64,000 nucleotides of DNA from NCBI RefSeq assembly GCF_023065955.2, contig NW_026622764.1, forward strand, positions 75,509,333 through 75,573,332. The letters are read 5' to 3'. Each line of letters starts with the position of its first letter. Position 1 is the first letter of the stretch. Under the pieces are notes generated by a model that did not search any database, was not told the DNA's origin, and was given only the letters and a program-made list of their open reading frames with translations. A program made the translations under genes and the position numbers. This document shows, piece after piece, positions 34,986 through 46,655 of the stretch. This DNA comes from Ursus arctos. Taxonomy: Eukaryota > Chordata > Mammalia > Carnivora > Ursidae.

Positions 34986-35764
34986 AGACAAGCCTTTAAA
35001 GAATTAATAGATAAAGAGGGGGAAGAAATATTTTCCAATGTGGTAATGGTTCCAAAACACAGACTTTAAGAAAAAAAGGCCATCTTTATGCACACTACAT
35101 ATAGGATTTGCACCCCAATTTCCCCCATCAGACTCCATTTTCCATATATACTTGATCAAGGTTTGCATAAGCATTTGAAGAAATAAAGTGAAATTACTCA
35201 ATTTCAACTTCGATCCGAAAAGGAGAAAACTCAGAAGTGAGGTCTCAAGAAACAGCATTACTGGTGAGAGTGGAGAGGTGACCGTTAGGATATACTTCAA
35301 GTAAAGATCTTTCCTGAAATGGTCTCAGAGATTAGTTAATTCCATTCCTCATAATTAAAATTTTTAAAGATCTGTTCTGTGAGGGTCTGTCTTCCTGAGC
35401 TGTGTGTCTGATTCCAGTTCTGGTAACTCCCAAAGCTACTATCTGGGCAATGGAGTTGAGGGAGGAGGCAAGTGATAACATTTATTGAGTGTCTACTACC
35501 TGCAGGGACTTAATGGTCACTCACTTATTTCAAAGTCTCAGTGGTCCTAGGCTGAGCCACATTTGATCAGGATGATAACATGAGGCGCAGCCCATGCCTG
35601 CGGTGATTTCTCAGTGAGGAAACGCTCAGTGAGTAAGTGCTCCACTCCAGTGTTCCACCACACGCCTCAGGTGCTCCAGGCAACACTGTTTGCCCCTCTG
35701 CATCTCCTCCCTCCTCACCAGAGGTGCTGGTTCCCAAGAGCAAAGGCCTGGTGGTCAAGCTGGC
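34986..35764. other. Mostly unique sequence
   Basis: ACATTTATTGAGTGTCTACT (around 35480) may be a short L2/MIR-type remnant. Otherwise nothing is recognised. Confidence 0.4.
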
Positions 35765-35965
35765 TCAGGCTGACTCAGATTCAAACCCAGCTGTGCCACC
35801 TCTAGCTGGGTGACTTCCCAACACTTACCTAATGTCTCTGGCCTTGGTTTCCTCAATCTACTTGACAGAATTATTCTGGGTCCTGAATAGGAGAATATAT
35901 GAGTAAGTCTCATGGAACACAGCCCCGCACACACACAGTATCCCGCACATGGCAGCTGCTTCCGC
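35765..35965 (+). mobile_element. MIR SINE
   Basis: CTCAGATTCAAACCCAGCTG, TGCCACCTCTAGCTGGGTGA and GGTTTCCTCAATCTACTTGA follow the MIR consensus. Confidence 0.8.
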
Positions 35966-37694
35966 TACCATTAATTACACGGCTAGATTTGCCCAGCGAG
36001 GTTCTATTAGTGATTTTTCTCCCTCTGATTCTTGGTGCTGACTCCTGACTAAAAGCTACAAACCAGCAAAACCGCCGTAGGGATACCAAAGCCCATTCTC
36101 TCCATCGAGCAACTACTAAGGCTGTGAGAAAGAGCTGGCAGGTGATGGTGAAAAGAAAATTAGATATGAGTTAGTAAAGCTGATACAGCAGCAAAAAGGC
36201 TAATGTAGTTTTGGGCTTTGTTCCCAATGGTTTCATCAGCAGAGAACAGAGGTGAGAGTCCCTCTCTAATAGCCTTTCTCAAACCCCACTTGGAAAATTA
36301 CATTAAATTCCAGGCACTTCAATACCATAAAGACATACAAAAGCTGAGGGGAGTTCAGAGAAGAGTAATAAAAATGATGGGGAGGTTGGGAGAATTGATT
36401 TACTAGGAAAGATTAAAATAACTAACTATGTACAGCACGTCTGGGTGGTGACTGGTGAGGAGCAAAAGAGAAAACATAGCAGCCTATAAATAATGGAAAC
36501 ATGTAAACACCCGCGGGAAGTTATTTCGCATGGTACAAGGAGGCACAACCCCAAGTAATGAGGGGAAGATGAAGGAAAGGACAATTTATGAAGAACGTTG
36601 AAAAAGTTGTGTTGGGTTTTCTGAAGACGGAGAGAGAGGAGAGAGAGAGAGAGAGAGAGAGAAATTAAAGATAACAAGGAATAATATTCCAATTCAGAGG
36701 GAGGAAATCCCATTTTTCTAAATTGTGTTGGCTTCCAGTCTACCCTGAATGTCTACTACCTAAACATCTACTACCCAAACGTCAATAAATGGATCTTCAT
36801 TCCCCATTACCACTAGCCAGGAAGCCCAGTGAGTGTGGAAATCGGTTTTGCTCACTGGTAACTTCCCAGCACCCAACGCAGTGACTTGCCTTATGGTCAT
36901 TGTCCCACGAATATTGGCTAAATGCAAGACTGAATGACCAGTCTGCAAAGAAATAGATTGAAATAAAGCCTTTATTACCAAAAATGATATGTAATAATGG
37001 TGATGTGAAAGCACCAAAGATCTAGCAGGGTCATTGTTACAGATGGTAGGATATAGAATTTTAGTGTTAGAAGAGCCTTTCTATTAAAAGTCTTATATTT
37101 CATTCTCAATTTTTTTCCAAACCAGTTCATGTGTGTACTTAGGGATTTTTAATACATATTTTTATTTATCATTTTTTGTTCACACCCAAGATTTTATGCA
37201 CGATCTCCAGCACACTAATATATTTCCACCCCTTTCTTTCCACAGTAAAAAATCCTTATTGGAATGCTACTCAGTGAGAGTGACATTGTCACAGGGGTAA
37301 CCTTGAAGCCACTCTAATCTATTAAACACAAAAAAGTAAATAATTCATGGGCTGTTTTTAGTAACCCTCCCCTGAAGATCCTTCTGTGTACTTATTCACA
37401 GCCTGCCTCCTCTCATGGACTTCAGCCTCCATGTGGGCAGGGGCAGCACCAGCTCTGACACAAATCCACACCATCCCCAGGTGCAGCAGAACATTTTTGG
37501 AGTTATTGAATTTTGAATAACAAGATGACATGTTCCATTACTTACACCTTGTCTGTGTGTTGAGATGCAATAGAGAAGACTGCTACTCCAGCTCAACACT
37601 GTGTTTGCGGATTAGGTAGAATGACTTGCCCCAAGTGACTCGATTCATAGCACAGCCAAAACTATAGGAATAGTTGTACTGGAGATTTACTGAG
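35966..37694. other. Unique sequence with a GA microsatellite
   Basis: A (GA)n tract lies at 36628-36663, preceded by GAGAGAGGA. No gene or named repeat is recognised in the rest. Confidence 0.55.
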
Positions 37695-37800
37695 CCTCCC
37701 ACTGCCATGTGGTATGTTATGTTCTTCACAAATGAGGAAAGTGAGTCTTCAAGAAGTTAAATAACTGTCTCAATCAAGCCATGGAGCTAAGTTTGAGACC
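37695..37800 (-). mobile_element. MIR SINE fragment (reverse)
   Basis: CACAAATGAGGAAAGTGAGT, AAGTTAAATAACTGTCTCAA and CATGGAGCTAAGTTTGAGAC follow reverse MIR order. Confidence 0.6.
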
Positions 37801-40800
37801 ACAAGGGACACCTGCAGAGCCCCCCTGCCCACCTGCTCCTCTCCCACCTCCTGAGGACCCCTCTGCATACTCTAGATTTCTCTGCACCAGCTCATGAAGC
37901 AAAACTACAGAGCACCAGTTTGTGAAGATTTGTAGTGAACAGAGGATTTTCTTTGTCAGCTGAGCCCTTGATGAGTCCAGACAGCCCTTGATGCATAAAT
38001 TTATTTCTGAAAAAGTCAACCTCAAAACCTAACGTCCATCTATGGAATTCCAAACCCCCCATTAACACCCACAATAAAACAGTAAATATATTCCAGGGAG
38101 AAAGCAAAGACAGGGAGCCATTTTTTCACTTGACTCAATAAACTTGCTGAATGCTTCACAAAGTGCCCCAGGCACTTTGTAAGCAGGGGCTGTACAGAGG
38201 TAAGCAAGGCTCAGCTTGCCCTGGGAGCCCAGGATACAAAAACAATTTTAAGACAATATGCTGTGTGGTCAGTGAAGGGAAAGGTGCTGTCTTGCCGGTA
38301 AAGACCCTGAAAGAGGTGACGTCTACAGTGAATCTGAGAATGTGTGCAAGAGGGAAGCACGAACAAAGACATGGAATCAAGACAGAGCATGGTGCACTTG
38401 GGGAACCATGTCGGGGCCCTGGCACAGAGGGGGAGGGAAGAGCAAATGTGCAGGGAGCCCAGGTGATAGGAAGCTGGGAAGTTATATTAGAATCTGTCCC
38501 ATAGGCCAGGGGACCGTAGAAGTTCTTATCGTGAGAGAGCAGGACAGTGAAATGTAACGGAGCGCACACAGCGTGGAACCCAAAAAGTTCAGAACACAGA
38601 CTTTAATATTTTAGGTGACAAAATCGAACCCAATCTGATCTTAAGGCCACAAAACCTGACCTGCTCTGGTGTGAAGCTATATATAGACTTTATTTATCCA
38701 ATTAATGTGAGCAGAAATATTAATGCTTTGGAACTTGAGGTACTACCTCAGATTCTGCTGGGGGTGTTACATAATATAAGGAATGTATAATGTATTGCCT
38801 TTTTAAAATCTAGAACATTCCAAAACCTGGCAGGCCCCAAGGGACTGGGGCAGCAGACCTGTACCATTCCAGCAGCTCTGTGAAGGATGGAGGGGAGGGA
38901 CTGTGATTTGAGGAGGGGAGTCCAGATCAGTTGTTGCCATATGTTCAAATGACGGGGGAGTGGGGCTGAATGGTGGCATGGTAGAAGGATAGAGGAAAAA
39001 GAAATGATTTGGAGAGAAGTCAGCAGGATTTGGTCACTGTGAGCAATAGGGTTAGGCTAGGGCTGAGACAAGGACTCCAAGGCTTTTGCTGGGTGCCCAT
39101 ATGGATGGTGGTGTCACCTTACAGATGGTGTTCACAGGAAGCAGGGCAGGATTAGGAAGTTGCATAATAGGTTACACTTGAACACACTGAGTTTGAAGTA
39201 CCGGTGAGACATCCAGATAAAGCTGTCTGACAGGGAGTTGGATATACAAGTCAGAAGCTCAGGGAAGATGTTGGCAATGCATGGTGGTAAATTAAAATTT
39301 GATAGAGTAATCCCAAGCAGAGGCAATTCAGAATTATTTTCCACCTGACAAGCAGAGAAAGGCAGAGAGCATCTGGCCAGGCTCTCCAGAAACTCTGTAA
39401 AGAAAGTCTGTCAGGTACAGTTGAGGCAGGTGCAAGAAAGCAGAGAAAAGGCTCTCGAGTTGCCCTAATCTGTTTCTCCTGCATTCCTTGTGCTGGCTTG
39501 ATCATGTACAAAGCTGCTTGCTCCCATTGGGTCCCATTAGCACCAAAACACCTCTCCCTGTACAGCCTCCCCTATTCTTCAATGGTGGTCACTACCCATG
39601 TCCTCTTTTGTTAATTCCAGAGAGACGAGTTATCAGGCAAACAACACGGTAGCAATTCAAACACCATTAAATGGCAATAAAATAGAGACAAGTTGTTGGC
39701 TTTCTGTTCTATTTTTATAGAGGTGGAAGAATGTGGGTTTGTGCATCTTCGGAAATTGATGCAATAAACAGTTACAGAATCTTCTGAGCTGACTTTTCAT
39801 CAAGTATAGGCAGATATAATAATAAGATAATCATATATCCTTCCACCACCACACTTTCCCTGGTGCTGGATTACTTGTATACATATTTTTAGTCTTATTT
39901 GGTAAACTCTGAAATGGTTTCAAAAGTCATTTGTAAAACACAAATGTGTCTCCTAGTAATAAACCACTGAATTCCAAGCCAGAGAGAATGTATAACAGTG
40001 TACCCATCAAACAGTCACCAACAAGGTGGCTTTATTGAAAAGGGTAATCCTGGAATAGAAAATAAACAACGGAATTCCCAATGACTGCAAAATCATGTTC
40101 TATGACACAAAGTCTTCTCATTCAATGAACATAGATGGTAGCACAGCCATTTTCTGTTTTTGTCATTGGAATTTGTTACTCATTTCAAGTGGACAGAACT
40201 CTGTTGTGAAACACCCAGCATAAAGCTGCTAGAGATGAAGAACCCGGTCTTAGATAGAAAAAAAGGCAATATGAAATAAAGGGATTTAACAATATAGTGA
40301 CAATAATATCTTTCTTGATTTCTCTTTTAACAGCCCAGAGTATGTGGGCTGGATGCTCCACTCTATGAAAGTATTTCAGGAACTGAGGTTTCTTCCTGTC
40401 AATCTCTGCCATCCCACCAGCCCCTAGGACATTGGGCTTGTCTTCAACGGTCAAAGTTGAGTCTCAAGGTCATATGTGTTTCAAATCATGGGAAAGAGAA
40501 AGATGGGGGAATGAGCATGTGATATTTGCAGCCCAGGTCCAAAAAAGCCATAAATCACTTCTACTCGCATCCATGGCTAGAGATAAATTAGGTGGTCAAA
40601 CCTAGCTGCAAGGGAGGCTGGGCAATTGAGTCTCTAGCTGTGTAGTGATGAACTCAGCTACCCACTAGCTGGGAGAGGGGAAGAATGAACTGGAATTGAC
40701 AGTGGTCCCCACCTATCTGTGGTTCCCACATCAAGCCCAGTGACAAGGTAAGCCCAGGCAGATACTGTCTCAGGGTTTCTGGACTACCCATAGGCCAGAT

Positions 40801-41314
40801 CTCCTCTGCATGGAGATGAAGTAAACACATTCAAAAAATTAAACAGAAAGAAGGGGGCATGTGATTGGGATACATAAAGGGAAAATTAGATCACTGTCTT
40901 CTAAAGTGGACTGTCTCTCACTCCCAGTGGAAACAGAACAAAATCAAGGCACTTCACTTCCCTAGCTTACGTTTGTTTCAAACTAAAAGAAGAGGGAGGA
41001 GAAGGAGGAAAGAAGAAAAAAAGGATGACGAGGAGGAGGAGAATAAACTAATGAGGGGTCATCGCTTCACCACTCTGGAATGTGGTGAAGGTAGATGAGA
41101 TTGTGCCTGCCCTCTGCTTTGCATTCCAAGAGGGACTGCAGCTTGCAAAGGACAGTACAGACTGCAAGTTTGGACTGCCAAGGCAGAGTCAGGAGGAGCA
41201 CATGCAAATCCACTATGATTTAAGAAAAATGCTAGGTGGGAATTTCCAAAACATAGGAACCTTAGCAGACAGCCCCCTTCTATGTTGTAATACAGTATAA
41301 AGGAGAAAAGCTTG
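37801..41314. other. Long unique stretch, no gene recognised
   Basis: A purine-rich GAA/AGG simple tract sits at about 40985-41045. Sequence around 38150-38560 and 38940-39340 has the style of very old repeats that I cannot name. Open frames up to 137 codons (minus strand, 38156-38569) show no domain. Confidence 0.4.
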
Positions 41315-41450
41315 AGTGAAAGTCAGAAAGCCTAGGTGCAAACACAGATACAGCATGAACTAGCTAGTTTGCTATCTGTAAAACAGGGATAATAAGTTCC
41401 TTGCTATGTTATTTTAAGGATTCAAAAGTAAGGTACGTAAGGATAGCCAA
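41315..41450 (+). mobile_element. MIR SINE, diverged
   Basis: AGCCTAGGTGCAAACACAGA, TATCTGTAAAACAGGGATAA and AAGGATTCAAAAGTAAGGTA follow MIR order. Confidence 0.55.
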
Positions 41451-41455
41451 GATCT

Positions 41456-41690
41456 GATGAGTGCTTACTGTGTGCCAGGCACTAATGAAAATACTTCACA
41501 AATCCTCATGTCCTTAATCCTGACAAGAACTCCTACACAGATAGTGAGAGAGGACCAAGCTAAGACACAAAGAAGTCTGCAATCTCATCCCAGGCCACAA
41601 AGTTGGAAGAAGTGGTGGAGAAGGGGATTCAAATCTAGGCAACCTGATTACAAAGTCAATACTTTTAAACACCGTGCTAAGTGGCTTGGT
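41456..41690 (-). mobile_element. MIR SINE (reverse)
   Basis: GTGCTTACTGTGTGCCAGGC, CCTTAATCCTGACAAGAACT and GGGGATTCAAATCTAGGCAA follow reverse MIR order. Confidence 0.75.
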
Positions 41691-42302
41691 GGGGAATAGT
41701 TTTTTAATAAATGTTGAAAATGATACTACTGGCAATTCCACTATTCTTAAAATATCTATCTGTCTCATTAATCTTCCACCCCCTGAGAAAATGCAAATAA
41801 ATATTCTTTACAAACTGATATTACCCAAATGTGAATTGACACCAGTATGATTAATACTTCACTGGGTTCTCAATCTCTTTTTACAAATAATTAATTAAGC
41901 AGCATAGTTGCAACATGTGATTCTTAAGTCCAGTAGATTCCCATTTGGTGTAGGCACAACGTGATACACTGCAAGGCACAAATTGGCTCAGTTTCTATTG
42001 AGACAAACCATAGCTGATTTATTTACTGCCCACCAAGTGAAAAGTTCTCATTCTAGGTGTTGAAAACAAAACTGAGGCTCTGATTGGGTCTCCTCTCCTG
42101 TGCATATAACTTGTTTTCAGACCATTAATCCATAACCCACTGTCTTGACCTTCATGTCATATCTTAAATATAAAATATTTTATCTTAAATATAAAGTAAA
42201 AGGATAATTCTGTCATTGGATTACACCTTGTATTAATTCTTTCCCCTAATCTCTCACAAACTTCACAGCATAGTCTGAATTCTGCCATTTGCTTCAAATG
42301 CT
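41691..42302. other. Unique AT-rich sequence
   Basis: TATCTTAAATATAAA is repeated in tandem near 42160-42196. Nothing else is recognised. Confidence 0.45.
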
Positions 42303-42535
42303 CAGCCCTTTCTAGACAGCAGTAGCTAATCAGATGGGTTTATAATTTGTTCATACATTTGTCGCATAGCCCTTAATATAGTTCCTTGAGTGTGCTCAGA
42401 ACCATCGGGTGTGGTTCCCAATTTAGCCTCGTGACAAGCTGTCACGTGTTTCTGAGATAAAAACAACTAAACAGGAATTTTGAAACTTAACTCTTGTTCT
42501 GAGCTAAAAATATAGAATTAATCATTACAAAGCAT
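42303..42535 (+). repeat. Direct-repeat unit, copy A
   Basis: About 233 bases closely similar to 49996-50230 in the same orientation, including CTTAATATAGTTCCTTGAGT with GTGCTCAGAACCAT, and CAGGAATTTTGAAACTTAAC. Copy A keeps CG at several sites where copy B has CA or TG. I recognise no family. Confidence 0.9.
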
Positions 42536-43019
42536 CCCCAAAAAAGTACTCTATATGATATAACATATACATCTTGATTTTCTTGTTGGTTTTTTTGTTT
42601 TACTTCCACATCTCCTTTGTTGCACGTTGTAAGTCAAGTCGCTCTCTCCTAAGTTAACAGCGTGCTGTCCCTACATGAAGGCTTCGTTTAAAACTGGGGT
42701 GGGGCACACTTTCAGCCATCACTCATCAGGAAATGCTCCTCCCCAGATTCATCTGCCCCTCTCTGGCAGATCACTTCAGTCCAAAACGGTCGTCAAGGAC
42801 AAATATCCTAATACTCCTTCCCTTCCTCTGAATTCTCCCTTTGTCTGCTATTTGGCAAATTTTAGGAGCTCTTCCTTATGGGAAAACATCAGACTATAGT
42901 TGTAAGTAAAGGGAGCTGACTTGTAGTTGGATTCCCTATGTGCCAGGGTCACACTAGCATCCATTATATCCTTTTATCTGTGTAATGGCTCTGGAAGGTT
43001 GGTATTGTTTGTAATCATT
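42536..43019. other. Unique spacer between repeat copy A and the L1
   Basis: A T-rich run at about 42588-42602 is the only feature. No repeat or gene is recognised. Confidence 0.4.
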
Positions 43020-44204
43020 TCACATTGTTTATATTTTTATTGTGGTGTAATTGGCATACAATAAACTTCACAAAAGTATATAATTTGATAAGTTTGACGT
43101 ATTTACACACCCAGTATATCAAGATCATTAATGTATCCATTATTCCAAAAGTCTCCCCATGTGCCTTGGAAGTTCCTCCTCCCACATCAGTCTACTCATC
43201 TCCAGGCAACCATTGATCTACTCTCTATAACTCTACCTTAGATTGAATTTTCCATAATTTTACTTAAATGGAATCATACAGTATGCAGTATGTCCTCCTT
43301 TTTGTCTAGCTTCTTTCATTCAGCATAACTATTTTGAAATTCATCAATGCTGCAGCATATTTCAGTAATTCACTAGTTTTTATCGTTGGGCAGTATTCCA
43401 ATGCATAGATGTGCTATAGTTTATTCATTCACCTGCAGTGTACATTGGGTTTTTTCCAGTTTTGTGGCTATTATTTAAGAAACTGTGTATTTTTATGAAC
43501 GTATCCTGTTTCTATTGGGTACACACACTGGAGTGGAATCGCTGCATCATACGGTAAATATTTGTTTAATGTTTCCCAAAGAGATTGTAAAATGTTATAT
43601 ACACCAGCTGTGAATGAGAATTCCAGTTCCTCCAAATCCTCACCAACACTTAGAATGGTCTTTTTTTTTTTTAATTTTAGCCGTTTTAATAGGTGTGTAA
43701 TGGTATCTACCTCATTCTGGTTTTATTTTGCATTTTCCAAATGAGCAATTATGTCGAGTATCTTAACGTACTTATTTGCCATTCATAAATTGTTTGGTGA
43801 ACTATTCAATATTTTGCCCATTTTCTTGAGTTTTGATAGTTACATTCTGGATATAAGTCCCTGGACTGTTACAAGTCAAGACATACTTTGCAAACATGTT
43901 CTACCAGACTATGACTTTTCTTTTCATTCTCTTAATAGTATCTTTGAAAGAAATTGTGCTCTTTCTGTGTTGTATCTGAGAAATCTTTACCTAATATCAC
44001 AAATATGTTTTCCCTTGTTTAATTCTAGGAGTTTTATACTTTTTTGTTTGATGTTTTAGGTCTATTATCCATTTTGCATTAATTTCTGTATGCAAGGTAT
44101 GAATTTAATTTTTTGTATATGGATATCCAATTGTTCCACACCATTTGTTGAACAGTTGTCTTTCTCCACTGAATTCCCTTTGCATCTTTGTTGAAAATTA
44201 GCTG
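43020..44204 (-). mobile_element. Old L1 3' region (reverse), start of a long antisense L1
   Basis: GTGTAATTGGCATACAATAA, TTTGATAAGTTTGACG, CATTCAGCATAACTATTTTG and ACCATTTGTTGAACAGTTGT are reverse-strand L1 3' UTR and ORF2 C-terminal sequence of an old (L1M) subfamily. It continues at 45020. Confidence 0.85.
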
Positions 44205-45015
44205 CCCATGCTGACAAGGGTGTGGAGCAACAGGAACTCTCATTCATCGATGGTGGGAATGCAAAATAGTACACACTTTGGAAGATAATTTGACAGTTTC
44301 TTACAAAACTAAACATACTCTTACCATATGATCCAGCTATTGCAATCCTTGGTACTTTCCCAAAGGAGTTGAAACTTATATCCACACAAAAACCTGTACT
44401 GGATATTTATAGCAGCTTTATTCATAATGGCCCAAACTTGGAAGCAACCAAGATATCCTTCAGCAGGTGAATGGATAAACTGTGGTACATCCAGGCAATG
44501 GAATATCATTCAGTGCTAAAAAGAGTGAGCTATCAGGCCATGGAAAGACATGGAGGAAACTTCAGTGCACAATATTAAGTGAAAGCAGCCCACCTGAAAG
44601 CACTACCTGCTGTATGATTCCAACTTACAACATTCTGGAAAAAGCAAAGCTATGAAGACAGTAAAAACATCAATGGTTACCAGGGGCTTATGGGGTGGAG
44701 GGATAAATAAGCAAGCACAGATAGCTTAGGGGGCAGGGAAAATACTCTGTGTGGTACCATAATGATAAATACATGTCATTATACATTTGTCCAAACCCAC
44801 TAAATGTACGACAACAAGAGTGAACTGTAATTTAATTTATGGACTTTGATTATGAAGTGTCAGTGTAGGTTCATCAACTGTAACAAATGTACAACTCTTA
44901 TGAGGGATGTTGATAATGGGGAAGGCTATGCATGTGTGCAGACAGAAGGTATATGGGAAATCTCTGAAACTTTCCCTCAATTTTGCTGTAAACCTAAAAT
45001 TGCTCTAAAAAAGGC
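44205..45015 (+). mobile_element. L1ME-like 3' end in opposite orientation, nested
   Basis: GGTGGGAATGCAAAATAGTA, ATGATCCAGCTATTGCAATC, GTAGGTTCATCAACTGTAAC and AAACCTAAAATTGCTCTAAA are plus-strand L1ME ORF2 C-terminus and 3' UTR. It splits the antisense L1, which resumes after it. Confidence 0.85.
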
Positions 45016-45381
45016 TTAATTTTTTGAAAGTATATAGATGAAAAATGATAAATTTAGCATGCCAAATCTCTTTTTCAGTGATCTTGTTGCTAACTTATAT
45101 TTTCTTTATGGGTATTTGTTTTCCAAGATAAAATAGAGAGTAATAAATATATTTTTTTAATTGGGTGTCTACTTATATATGGGTCTATTTCTGGACTCTG
45201 TATTCTGTTTTATTTTCTCTTTGTCTATCTTTTTACCAATTCCAGTCCTAACTACTGTAGCTTTATAAGTCTTGAGTTCAAATAGTGTCAGTCCTCCAAC
45301 TTTGTCCCTTTTCAGAGTTGTTTTGGGTATTTTAGATCCTCTGCATTTCCATATGAATTTTAGAATCAATTTGTTCATTGC

Positions 45382-45462
45382 TAAAAAGAAAGAAGAAAGA
45401 AGAAAGAAAGAAAGGAAGAAAGAAAGAAGAAAAGAAAAGAAAAAAAAGAAAGAAAAGAAAAG
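45382..45462. repeat. GAAA/GAA purine microsatellite
   Basis: About 80 bases of A/G only (AAAGAAGAAAG units) inside the antisense L1. Confidence 0.9.
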
Positions 45463-46532
45463 TGTGAGAGATTTTCATTGGCAATTACCTTAGATCAAGA
45501 TATCAATATGCAAAAAATTTACATCTTAACAATTCATAAATATGGTATATCTTACCATTTATCTAGACCTTCTTTCATTTATCTGAACCCTGTTTTGTAG
45601 TTTGCAGTGAATTGATCTCAACTATCTTTTGTCATATTTACCCCTAAATATTTTTGTCCTGTTAAATGTTGTTTTATTTCAATATCTGATTATTCTTAAG
45701 GATTTATAGACATACAATTGATTTTTTTTCTATATTGATCCTGTATCCTACAGCCTTGTTAAACTAATTTTTTTGAGTCTAGTAGCTTTTATGTAGATAT
45801 GGTCAAATTTTCTACATAAATGATCATGTCATCTGCCAAAAAAAAAAAAAAAGGAAAGTTTTTCTTCTTACTTTCCCATCTGGATACCTTGTATTTCTTT
45901 CTCTTGCCTTATGACTCTGGCTAGGATCTCTAGCACAATGTTGAATAGAAGTGGTTAGATTGGAGATCCTTGTCTTCTTCCTGAATTTTGAAGTAAAGCA
46001 GTCGGTCTTTCATTAAGTATGAAGTTTATGTGGTTTCCTTGTAGACCTTTTATCAGATTGAGGAAGAATATTTCTATTTCTAATTGGCTGAGGATTTTTA
46101 TCAAGAGCTATTTTAATTTTGTCAAATGCTTTTTCTGATGTTTATTAAGATGATAATGTTGTCTTTCTTAGCTTGGTAATAAGATGAATTACATTGATTG
46201 ATTTTTAATTGGTTAATCAACTATGTTTTCTTGTGATTAATCCCACTTGGACATGATATATGATCCATTTTACATATTGTTTTGGATTCAGTTTGCTAAA
46301 ATTATATTTAGAATGTTTATGTCTATGTTCCTGAGGGATATTTTTTGTCATTTTCTCCTCTTGTCATGTCTTTATCTGGATTAATTAATAAAATAAATTT
46401 TAAAATAATTCCTTTATTTCAACTTTCTGAGTTTACCTTAAAATTGCATTTCTTTTTCCCTAAGTGTTTGGTAGATTTTAGAATGATGCCTCTGAGCCCA
46501 GAGTTTAATTCGTGGGAAGGTTTTTAACTACT

Positions 46533-46655
46533 AACATTAATTATGAATTTAATAATGACTATTAATATATATTGCTATAGTTATATTTAATTTTAATATT
46601 AATTTATTATATTATTAATATTGATTTTAAATATTATATTAAATATTAATAAAAT
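46533..46655. repeat. AT-only low-complexity stretch
   Basis: About 120 bases of nearly pure A/T with repeated TTAATAT and ATATTAA units that could fold. It is expanded within the antisense L1. Confidence 0.75.

Noticed and set aside
38156..38569. 137-codon open frame on the minus strand
   Set aside because: No recognisable motif. An overlapping plus-strand frame is similar in length.
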